The notes beneath the pieces are model-generated. The model ran no database searches and had not been told where the DNA came from. It was given only the letters and a program-made list of their open reading frames with translations. Both the position numbers and the translations under genes were made by a program. This document shows positions 16,299-22,649 of a stretch of 22,649 nucleotides of DNA, piece by piece. Position 1 is the stretch's first letter; every line of letters begins with the position of its first letter. This DNA comes from GCA-2686265 sp036010965 (GTDB lineage: Bacteria; Planctomycetota; UBA1135; GCA-002686595): assembly GCA_036010965.1 (NCBI GenBank), contig DASCMO010000083.1, positions 1-22,649 of the forward strand, written 5' to 3'.

Positions 16299-18466
16299 TG
16301 GGCGCGCTCTCTCTGCTGCACGGGGGAGTAACGCCCCTCGCTCGGCCCGCGCGCGGGCACCTCGCGCCACTCGGCGGGCTGGGCCGCGCGCTTCGCCGCC
16401 AGCTCCTCGTCATCCATCCAGTACCAGTGCTTGGGGAAGTGATCGTCGATCACGTTCTCGTGAAAACCGCCCAGGCGCGGGTTGACGAGGTTGCGCGTGA
16501 CGTAGAAGTAGATCGGGAGGATCGGCAGCTCGTCCATCAGGATCGCCTCCGCCTCGACGAACAGCTCCATGCGGCGCGCCGGATCCGACTCGAGGGCCGC
16601 GGCGGCGATCAGCTCGTCGTAGCGCAGGTTCCCCCAGCCCGTGCGGTTGTTCTCGCCGTCGGTGACGAACATGTCCAGGAAGGTGTTGGGGTCGGCGTAG
16701 TCGCCGATCCAGGCCGAGCGCGAGACGTCGAAGGTGCGCGTCTTCTGCGTGTCGAGGTAGACCTTCCACTCCTGGTTGAGCAGCTTGACGTTCAGGCCCA
16801 ACCGCTTCTTCCAGCCGTCGGCGATCACCTCCGCCACGTCCTTGTGGGTCTCGTCGGTGTTGTAGTGGATCTCGATCGTGGGCAATGTGGCTCCGCCGGG
16901 GCCGAAGCCCGCCTCCGCCAGCAGCTCGCGCGCGCGGTCCACGTCCTGCGCGAAGCCCGCGTCGGAGGCTTGCGGCCCGGCGGCCATGCCGCGCGCGGCC
17001 TGCGAGGCCATCTCGACTTTGCGGTAGCCCGGCAGGCCGGGAGGCGTGAAGGCCCAGGCCGGCTCCTCGCCGGCCTTCGTGATGCTGAGGCAGATCGCGC
17101 GGCGCTCGATGGTCAGGGCCAGAGCCTTGCGCACGCGCGGGTCGTCAAAGGGTGGGCGCTCGACGTTGACCCGGTAGAAGTACGAGCCGAGGTAGGGCGC
17201 CGGGTTGAAGTCCTCGCGCGGCAACAGGCGCGGGATGATGCTCGTGATCGGCCGGTCGATCCAGTCCACCTCGCCGGTCAGGTAGAGGTTGATGCTCGTG
17301 CCCAGGTGGTCGATGGCCAGGGCGTCCATGGTCTCGATGGCCACATTCTCGGCGTCCCAGTAGTCGGGGTTCTTGACCATCCGGATGCGGTCGTTCACGC
17401 GCCGGAACTCGACCGTGTAGGGCCCGTTGGTGACGATGTTCTCCGGCCGCATCCAGCGCAGCTCCCAGGAGCCGGGCCAGCGCGCGCGCGCTTCCTCGAG
17501 GTTGCGGCGGTTGACCGGGAAGAGCGGGTAGAAGGCGACCAGTTGCAGGAAGTAGGGCGTCGGCGAGGCCAGGCGCACCTCGAGGGTCTGGGCGTCGAGG
17601 GCGCGGATGCCCACGCGCTCGGAGAAGACTCTCTCGGCGCGGAAGTCGGCGCCGGGAATCAGGTCGCCGTGCTCGAGGGCGCCGGCGAGCGCGCCGGGCG
17701 AGGCCTCCAGTTCGATCAACCAGCCCTCGCCGTAGGCGTCCCGGGCCAGGGTGGAGGCCGCGGCGGGCAGGCTGGCGTTGACGGCGATCACGCGACCGCC
17801 CAGCGATAGACGCAGGGGCGCGCCACCGAGGGTCGCGATCGTGGCTCCCCCGGCGAGCTCGTCCCCCTCGCGCACCGTCACGACGACCTGCCGCTCCCGA
17901 TCCCCGTCAGTGAGGAGATACCCCGAGCAGCCGATGCGCAGGCGGCCGCCGTCGCGCTCCTCGACCCAAAGGTTCTGGTCCCACTCGCCCTGATAGGCGA
18001 AGTCGTCCACCAGGTGCGTGTACTCCCGCGCGCCGGCCACGTACCACAGCTGATAGGCGTACTCCGCTGCCGTCAGGGGGTTCAGGAAGCGCTCCCAACT
18101 GAAGACGAAGTCGTGGGCCGTGAGCGGGTCTCCGTTGCTCCAACGAGCGCCCTCGCGGATATGGAAGGTGTAGACCGTCCGGTCCTCGCTCAGGCTCCAG
18201 CGATCAGCTGCGCCAGGCAGCGCCTCGATGGTCGAGGGGTGCTTGACGCACAGGCCCTCGAAGAGGGCGCGGATGATGCGTCCTTCAGGCACGCCGCTGA
18301 CGGTCGCGGGGTCGAGGGTCGTGACCTCGGTGCCGTTGTTGAAGGTGAAGTCGGCGCGCTCCAGCCGCGCACCGCCGGCCATCGACAGGGCGCCGGCGAG
18401 CAGGCCCCCGAGCAGGGTCACAGCCGCCAGCCGCGGTGCCCTGTGGGAGGCGGAAGAGCGCGTCAT
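16295..18466 (-). CDS. oppA: Oligopeptide-binding protein (SBP family 5) with an inserted GcvH-like domain
   Basis: 723 residues, against about 540 for E. coli OppA. The N-terminus has a hydrophobic segment (about 12-33) with no lipobox Cys, so it is either secreted by a Sec signal or membrane-anchored. Family-5 features: 'NNGTEVTTLDPATVSG' (43-58), 'YTFHIREGARWSNGDPLTA' (99-117) with 'FVFSWERFLNP', 'LDAQTLEVRLASPTPYF' (290-306), 'VTNGPYTVEF', and the C-terminal 'ELIAAAALESDPARRMELF'. Between 'WYVAGAREYT' and 'VGIRALDAQTLEV' is an extra segment of about 110 residues (164-272) that matches the glycine-cleavage H-protein fold but has no lysine. The protein captures peptides outside the membrane and delivers them to the permeases. 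It is the first gene of the five-gene operon; the next start overlaps its stop. Its promoter should lie in the 212-base gap shared with the divergent second opp operon. Confidence 0.93.
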   Translation of the reverse strand: MTRSSASHRAPRLAAVTLLGGLLAGALSMAGGARLERADFTFNNGTEVTTLDPATVSGVPEGRIIRALFEGLCVKHPSTIEALPGAADRWSLSEDRTVYTFHIREGARWSNGDPLTAHDFVFSWERFLNPLTAAEYAYQLWYVAGAREYTHLVDDFAYQGEWDQNLWVEERDGGRLRIGCSGYLLTDGDRERQVVVTVREGDELAGGATIATLGGAPLRLSLGGRVIAVNASLPAAASTLARDAYGEGWLIELEASPGALAGALEHGDLIPGADFRAERVFSERVGIRALDAQTLEVRLASPTPYFLQLVAFYPLFPVNRRNLEEARARWPGSWELRWMRPENIVTNGPYTVEFRRVNDRIRMVKNPDYWDAENVAIETMDALAIDHLGTSINLYLTGEVDWIDRPITSIIPRLLPREDFNPAPYLGSYFYRVNVERPPFDDPRVRKALALTIERRAICLSITKAGEEPAWAFTPPGLPGYRKVEMASQAARGMAAGPQASDAGFAQDVDRARELLAEAGFGPGGATLPTIEIHYNTDETHKDVAEVIADGWKKRLGLNVKLLNQEWKVYLDTQKTRTFDVSRSAWIGDYADPNTFLDMFVTDGENNRTGWGNLRYDELIAAAALESDPARRMELFVEAEAILMDELPILPIYFYVTRNLVNPRLGGFHENVIDDHFPKHWYWMDDEELAAKRAAQPAEWREVPARGPSEGRYSPVQQRERAQ
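17651..17977 (-). other. GcvH-like (lipoyl-domain fold) insertion inside the oligopeptide-binding protein
   Basis: Residues 164-272 of the binding protein. The segment follows the H-protein pattern: 'LWVEERDGGRLRIGCSGYL' (like HEW.....G...VGIT.YA), then 'VVVTVREGDELAGGATIATL' (like V.LPEVGD.V.AGD...), then 'GGRVIAVNASL' (like SGEVV.VN.AL), then 'DAYGEGWLIELEAS' (like DPYGEGWL.KI..S). The loop that carries the lipoylated lysine in GcvH (ESVKA) is shortened to 'GGAPLRLS', and the whole segment contains no lysine, so it cannot be lipoylated. Confidence 0.7.
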
Positions 18467-18678
18467 GTGGGCAAGCTATCGAGCGCCCCCGATCACCGCA
18501 AGTCCGTTCAAGGTAATGGCTTGCGAGCTTGACTGGGCCGCCTTCGGTCGCTACCCTGCGGCGCGCTTCGACGGTTGGGAGTGCATCGGCGGCGAGGGCT
18601 CGCGCCGGGTGCTCCTCGCCGCTCCCACCCCGCACTCCCTCCGGCGTAGGCCGCGCCGAACTCCACGGTCCTCCCAGC
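18467..18678. promoter_or_regulatory. Divergent intergenic region between the two opp operons
   Basis: 212 bases between divergent binding-protein starts. It holds the plus-strand promoter candidate at 18529-18557. For the minus-strand operon, TTGCGG and TAGCTT with a 17-base spacer (18473-18501, read on the minus strand) are a weak match. That site would start transcription within a few bases of ATG 18466, that is, a nearly leaderless message. No clear operator repeat was found. Confidence 0.4.
18529..18557 (+). promoter_or_regulatory. Candidate sigma70-type promoter of the second opp operon
   Basis: TTGACT at 18529-18534 (five of six to TTGACA) and TACCCT at 18552-18557 (three of six to TATAAT) are separated by exactly 17 bases. 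Predicted transcription begins near 18564, leaving a leader of about 115 bases before ATG 18679. This also argues against the longer open frame that would start at 18529. Confidence 0.45.
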
Positions 18679-20886
18679 ATGCACCGCAAGGCAGCGCGTC
18701 TTCGCCCGTTCTCCGTTCTGTCCGTCTCCCTCACCGCTCTCTGGGCTTGCGGAGGAGGCGGCGACGGCACCGCTGCGAGCGCTCCCGCCCAGCCCAACGC
18801 GGTGCGGGCGGAGGCGGAGATGAGCGAGCCGGTCGTGAGCGAGCCGACCGTGAGCGAGCCTGAGGCGACCAAACCCGTCATGAATGCCTCCGACGAGGTC
18901 GCGACGGCCGGGCCGGGCGCCGCGCCCCTGGACGTGTTCCACCCCGAGCGCGACACGCCGGCGACACCTCTCTACGGCGGCCGGGTGATCGTGCACCTCG
19001 CCAGCCTGCCCGAGAGTATCTGCTACCCCGTCGAGAACTCCGCCGTCACGCGCCGGCTGCTCTACGAGGTGCACGAGACGCTCCTGACGCAGGACTGGGA
19101 GTGGCACGACTACCGCCCGAGCATGTCGAAGGAACTCGTCACCGAGGACCTCGTGGTGATCTCCGATGAGGCGCGCGAGCGCTACGCCGACACTCCCGGC
19201 AGCCTCGAGGTCAGCGTCAAGCGCCAGGGCGAGATCGCCGAGGGGCAGTCGGCCCAGAAGCTCGTGCGGGCCTTATACGGGGCCGTGGAGGACGCCGGTG
19301 ACGGCTGGCGCGTGACACCCACCTCGCGCGGCAGCGCCCTCGCTGAGAGCGTCACCCTGCCCAAGGCGGACGTGGCACGGATCGAGCGCGGGGCCGTGTT
19401 CACCTTCACCCTGCGGGACGACGTCCTCTGGCATCCCTCGCTGGTCTTCGCCGAGGAGCATCCGGAGGCCGCGGCGCGCCTCGCCGGTCACACGGTGGAT
19501 GCGGCGGATGTGGTCTTCTCCTGGCAGATCTACTCCAACCCCATCGTCGACTGCGACGAGAAGCGCTTCCAGTTCGAGAAGATCACGCGCGGGGAGGCGG
19601 TCGATGAGCACACCGTGCGCTTCTTCTACGAGGAGCAGTACGCCTTTGCTTTGCACACGCTCGGGCTCTCCCTGACGATCCTTCCGAGGCACGTCTACGA
19701 CCTCGCCGACCCCGACAACCCCGATCACCGGGAGAGCTTCACCGGCGAGGAGCAGGGCAAGCACATCAACGAGAACCCGCACAACCAGCTCTGGGTGGGC
19801 ACGGGTCCCTACCGCGTCACCGAGTGGACCCAGCAGTACGTACAGGCCGAGCGTTTTACCGGCGAGGACGGGAAGTGCGCCTACTTCGATCGTGACCAGG
19901 CGGGTTTCGTGGACGTCATTCGCTGGCGCTACATCGACGACGACGAGACCTCGATGAACGCCCTGTTGAACGGCGAGCTGGACTTCTTCGAGCGCATCAA
20001 GCCCGCCGACTACTTCGGTGAGCGCACCGAGAGCGAGGACTTCAAGCAGGACTACTGCAAGGGCTACAAGTACCTCGGGATCTACGGCTACACGGGCTGG
20101 AATCTGTTTCAGCCTCAGCTCAAGGACCTGAGCGTGCGCAAGGCCATCGCCATGGCGATGGACTACGAGGCCTATCGCCTGTCCAACTACAAGGGCCTCG
20201 CGCGGCGCGTCACCGGGCCCTTTCCCTACAACTCCGCCGCCTACGACCACTCGGTCGAGCCCTTGCCCCACGACCCCGACGCCGCCATCGATCTGCTCGA
20301 GGAGGCCGAGTGGTACGACCGTGACGGGGACGGGATCCGCGACAAGGATGGCGTGGCGCTCGAGATCGACTTCCTGATGCCCTCGGGCAACGACGCCTCG
20401 AAGAACTTCGGGCTCAAGCTGCAGGAAGCGCTGGGAGAGATCGAGATCAAGCTCAACATCGTGCAGATGGAGTGGGCGACCTTCCTCGAGAAGCTGAAGT
20501 CGCGCCAGTTCGACGCCTGCAACCTGGCCTGGGTGCCCGAGCTCGAGAGCGACCCCGAGCAGCTCTGGCACTCGAAGTGGGGGGCCTATGAGATGCGCGG
20601 CTCGAACAACTCGGGCGTGATGGACCCCGTGCTCGACGAGCTGATCGCGAGGGGCCAGCGCGAGCTGGACTTCGACGCGCGGCAGGAGATCTGGCGGGAG
20701 ATGCACCGCCACCTCTACCACGAGGTGCAGCCCTACCTGTTCATGTACAACGTCCCCCAGAAGTTCGCCCTCCACCAGCGCTTCCGCGGCTTCCAGGCCG
20801 TGGCCATCGATCCGGGCTACATGATCCGGCGCTGGCACCTGTGGCGCGAAGGTGAGGCAGGCGCGCGAGCGACCCTGGACGGCTAG
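18679..20886 (+). CDS. Lipoprotein oligopeptide-binding protein (SBP family 5), second opp system
   Basis: 735 residues from ATG 18679, chosen because it begins a lipoprotein signal peptide: 'SVLSVSLTALWACGGGG' with the lipidated Cys24 (lipobox LWAC; Trp at -2 is unusual). A Pro/Glu/Ser linker follows, with three 'SEP' repeats at 49-61. Family-5 features: 'LYEVHETLLTQDWEWHDYRP' (128-147), 'FTFTLRDDVLWHPS' (241-254), 'VDAADVVFSWQIYSNPIV', 'WVGTGPYRVTEW', 'SVRKAIAMAMDYEAY', and 'FDACNLAWVPELESDPEQLW'. Compared with ordinary members, about 80 residues are inserted at 158-238, between 'MSKELVTEDL' and 'FTFTLRDD'. 'YDRDGDGIRDKDG' is a family-typical calcium-like loop. It presumably feeds the permease B gene that begins 62 bases downstream. 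The sequence differs widely from the divergent binding protein, so the two systems probably take different substrates. Confidence 0.93.
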   Translation: MHRKAARLRPFSVLSVSLTALWACGGGGDGTAASAPAQPNAVRAEAEMSEPVVSEPTVSEPEATKPVMNASDEVATAGPGAAPLDVFHPERDTPATPLYGGRVIVHLASLPESICYPVENSAVTRRLLYEVHETLLTQDWEWHDYRPSMSKELVTEDLVVISDEARERYADTPGSLEVSVKRQGEIAEGQSAQKLVRALYGAVEDAGDGWRVTPTSRGSALAESVTLPKADVARIERGAVFTFTLRDDVLWHPSLVFAEEHPEAAARLAGHTVDAADVVFSWQIYSNPIVDCDEKRFQFEKITRGEAVDEHTVRFFYEEQYAFALHTLGLSLTILPRHVYDLADPDNPDHRESFTGEEQGKHINENPHNQLWVGTGPYRVTEWTQQYVQAERFTGEDGKCAYFDRDQAGFVDVIRWRYIDDDETSMNALLNGELDFFERIKPADYFGERTESEDFKQDYCKGYKYLGIYGYTGWNLFQPQLKDLSVRKAIAMAMDYEAYRLSNYKGLARRVTGPFPYNSAAYDHSVEPLPHDPDAAIDLLEEAEWYDRDGDGIRDKDGVALEIDFLMPSGNDASKNFGLKLQEALGEIEIKLNIVQMEWATFLEKLKSRQFDACNLAWVPELESDPEQLWHSKWGAYEMRGSNNSGVMDPVLDELIARGQRELDFDARQEIWREMHRHLYHEVQPYLFMYNVPQKFALHQRFRGFQAVAIDPGYMIRRWHLWREGEAGARATLDG
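18819..18860 (+). repeat. Short degenerate tandem repeat coding for 'SEP' units
   Basis: Three imperfect copies of a 12-15 base unit around gtgagcgagcc encode 'MSEPVVSEPTVSEP' in the linker just after the lipoprotein signal. It is probably a flexible spacer between the membrane lipid and the binding domain. Confidence 0.5.
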
Positions 20887-20924
20887 GCCGCTCCCTTCCC
20901 CAGCTCCCGCGACATCGCCGCGCA

Positions 20925-20937
20925 GGCAGGTCCTGCC
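20925..20937. repeat. Small perfect inverted repeat before the permease B start
   Basis: GGCAGG (20925-20930) and CCTGCC (20932-20937) are separated by one base, in the 62-base gap between the binding protein and permease B. The gap is otherwise featureless, with no clear Shine-Dalgarno sequence before TTG 20949. It could pair in RNA only with a larger loop, so its function is doubtful. Confidence 0.3.
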
Positions 20938-20948
20938 GCGACCTCACC

Positions 20949-22436
20949 TTGCTGAACTTCATCCTCCGCCGACTGCTGTTGATGATCCCCACGACCCTGG
21001 GGGTCGCGGCGGTGGTGTTCGCCATCTACCACCTGGCGCCCGGGGATCCGGCGACGGTCATGATGGGCATGGGCTCGGGCGGGCAGATGGGGACCGACTC
21101 GGACTCCGAGTCCAAGATTCAGGCCTTCCGCATCAAGCACGGCCTGGACCGCCACCCGCTGGTCCAGTTCCTCGACTACATCGGGCCGGTCAACCTCTCG
21201 CGCGACGGGCACGGGATGTTCTCCTCGCCCTACGGGGAGCGCAAGATCGAGGAGGTCGCGCTAGACAGCGGTGCGCTCGTGCGCGAGGGCAAGCCGCTCG
21301 CGATCGCTCACCTGCCCCGCACGAGCGAGGAGCAACGCGCTCGCATCGATGACCTGCGCGACCGCCTGCTCGACGACGGGCTGGGCGAGCCGGCCTGGTC
21401 GCAAGCCGCCGCGGACCTGGCCCAGCTCGAGGTGCAGAGCGCGCTGCCGGCCCTCATGACGGCGCTCCACCAGCTGCGCCTCGAGACGGACACGCGCGCC
21501 CCGACCGTGGCGCGCGTCTCGAAGGCCCTGGTGCAGTTGACGGGCGTTCCCGGCACGGCGCATCCCGAGCGCGTCGAGCGCCTGGGCAGCGGCGCGCTCA
21601 TCCGTGAGTGGTTCCGCTGGTACTACGAGGAGGGCGGCGGAGACCGGGTCTCCAACACCGGGGAGCGCCCCTGGGGAGGGCTGTTGTGCCTGGACCTGGG
21701 CAACGAGATGCAGGCCAAGACCTCGGTCGCCGAAGAACTCGGCCGCCGTCTGGCGGTGACCGTACCCCTATCGCTGATCTCCGTCCTGTTGAGCTACCTG
21801 ATCGCCCTGCCCATGGGCATCTTCTCCGTCCGTCGCCAGGGTACCCGGGCGGACGGTGCCCTGACGGTGACGCTCTTCGTCCTCTACTCGATCCCCACCT
21901 TCTGGGCCGGTCTGATGCTGATCCTGATCTTCGGCAAGACGGGCCTGGACTGGCTGCCGGTGCTCGGACTGCACGACAAGGACGCGGACTCCCTCTCGAG
22001 TGGCGCCTGGCTCTGGGACCTCGCCAAGCACACCGTCCTGCCGATCCTGACCCTGACCTACGGGAGCCTGGCCTACCTCTCGCGCCAGATGCGCGCGGGC
22101 ATGCTAGAGGTCATCCGCCAGGACTACATCCGCACGGCGCGCGCAAAGGGACTGTCGGAGCGCGTCATCATCTACAAGCACGCCCTGCGCAACTCGATGA
22201 TCCCGGTGCTGACTCTGCTGGCCTCGATCCTCCCGATCCTGATCGGCGGCTCGATCATCGTCGAGAAGGTCTTCGACATCCCCGGTATGGGCAAGTACGC
22301 CTTCGAGGGGCTCTTGCGCCGCGACTTCTACATCGTGATGGCCACCACGATCTTCGTCGGGATCATGACCCAGGTCGGCATCCTGCTGTCGGACATCACC
22401 TACTCCCTGGTCGATCCACGGATCCGTCATGACTGA
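20949..22436 (+). CDS. Oligopeptide ABC transporter permease (OppB type) with a large extracytoplasmic insertion
   Basis: 495 residues, against 328 for the equivalent gene at 15312-16298. The start is TTG 20949, giving the typical 'MLNFILRRLLLMIPTTLGVAAVVF' first helix; no in-frame ATG occurs until 'MIPTT'. 'APGDPATVMMG' and 'FLDYIGPVNLSRDG' match the usual first half of the external loop. Residues about 88-243 are then extra: a charged, helix-rich segment including 'RARIDDLRDRLLDDGLGE' and 'ALPALMTALHQL', followed by 'WFRWYYEEGGGD'. The normal sequence resumes at 'CLDLGNEMQAKTSVAEELG', followed by the transmembrane domain and the EAA loop 'MLEVIRQDYIRTARAKGL' (385-402). The C-terminus 'YSLVDPRIRHD' is intact. 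The following permease gene starts inside its last codons (8-base overlap), so the two are probably translationally coupled. Confidence 0.93.
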   Translation: MLNFILRRLLLMIPTTLGVAAVVFAIYHLAPGDPATVMMGMGSGGQMGTDSDSESKIQAFRIKHGLDRHPLVQFLDYIGPVNLSRDGHGMFSSPYGERKIEEVALDSGALVREGKPLAIAHLPRTSEEQRARIDDLRDRLLDDGLGEPAWSQAAADLAQLEVQSALPALMTALHQLRLETDTRAPTVARVSKALVQLTGVPGTAHPERVERLGSGALIREWFRWYYEEGGGDRVSNTGERPWGGLLCLDLGNEMQAKTSVAEELGRRLAVTVPLSLISVLLSYLIALPMGIFSVRRQGTRADGALTVTLFVLYSIPTFWAGLMLILIFGKTGLDWLPVLGLHDKDADSLSSGAWLWDLAKHTVLPILTLTYGSLAYLSRQMRAGMLEVIRQDYIRTARAKGLSERVIIYKHALRNSMIPVLTLLASILPILIGGSIIVEKVFDIPGMGKYAFEGLLRRDFYIVMATTIFVGIMTQVGILLSDITYSLVDPRIRHD

Positions 22437-22649
22437 TCCGGCGCAGGATCTGACCGCCGAGGGAGTGCAGGACTCTGCGGAGTTGCAGGCGACGGTCTAC
22501 TCGAAGGACTACTGGGATCTGGTCTTCGAGCAGCTCGGGAAGCGGTTTCTGTTCAAGCTGGGCATGGCCGTGCTCGCGCTGCTCTACGGGGCCGCCATCT
22601 ACGCGCCCTTTCTGGCCAACGACCGGCCGCTCGTGATCGAGGCCGTGGA
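22429..22649 (+). CDS. Oligopeptide ABC transporter permease (OppC type), N-terminus only
   Basis: Starts at ATG 22429, overlapping the permease B stop by 8 bases, and is open to the right edge (73 complete codons). The visible part is an acidic cytoplasmic tail 'MTDPAQDLTAEGVQDSAELQ', then 'YSKDYWDLVFEQLGKRFLFK', then a first hydrophobic helix 'LGMAVLALLYGAAIYAPFLA' and the start of the external loop. The position after permease B and the helix preceded by a basic segment agree with OppC. No family hallmark such as 'G.D..GRD' is inside the window, so the call leans on operon order. Confidence 0.8.
   Translation, partial: MTDPAQDLTAEGVQDSAELQATVYSKDYWDLVFEQLGKRFLFKLGMAVLALLYGAAIYAPFLANDRPLVIEAV

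Noticed and set aside
18529..18678. Earlier TTG start for the lipoprotein at 18679
   Set aside because: It would place 50 Arg/Ser-rich residues before a clear lipoprotein signal and overlaps the best promoter candidate.

Overview
The window is very GC-rich (about 70%), densely coded, and most likely from Planctomycetota. The best taxonomic clue is the secreted C-type lectin protein on the minus strand at 10144-11568. It combines an N-terminal 'GIDNDVWF' module with a C-terminal Cys-rich 'YCAGDGS..CPCGN' module, a pairing I associate with deep-branching marine planctomycetes (Poly30/Saltatorellus-like). The FG-GAP/UnbV/TlpA/TPR giant and the small DUF4190-like membrane protein fit the same group. 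This is inference from protein style, not a marker-gene result.

Layout. (1) 1-2136, minus: most of a ComEC/Rec2 DNA-uptake channel, C-terminus cut by the window edge. (2) 2135-4151, plus: coaD, ridA and a divergent ychF-like ATPase, closely spaced. (3) 4170-6105, minus: an unrecognised two-helix membrane protein downstream of a class I fructose-bisphosphate aldolase. (4) 6260-10126, plus: one very large gene interrupted by an in-frame TGA at 8114-8116. The reading frame and the propeller fold continue across it. A 6-bp hairpin with a GGTCG loop starts 11 nt after the TGA, closely resembling the E. coli fdhF SECIS. I read this as a selenoprotein. (5) 10144-12061, minus: the lectin and a small DUF4190-like protein. 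(6) 12193-18466, minus: a complete five-gene oligopeptide ABC transporter, in transcription order binding protein, permease B, permease C, ATPase D, ATPase F. (7) 18679-22649, plus: a second, divergent oligopeptide transporter (lipoprotein binding protein, permease B, start of permease C) that runs off the right edge.

The main points of interest are the putative selenoprotein (Sec619 in a beta-propeller protein fused to UnbV, TlpA-type thioredoxin and TPR domains), a GcvH-like but lysine-free domain inserted in the first oligopeptide-binding protein, a roughly 150-residue extracytoplasmic insertion in the second permease B, and a YchF homologue altered in several nucleotide-binding and catalytic motifs. 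No rRNA, tRNA, CRISPR array, insertion sequence or phage gene was seen. No gap without a gene exceeds about 212 bases.
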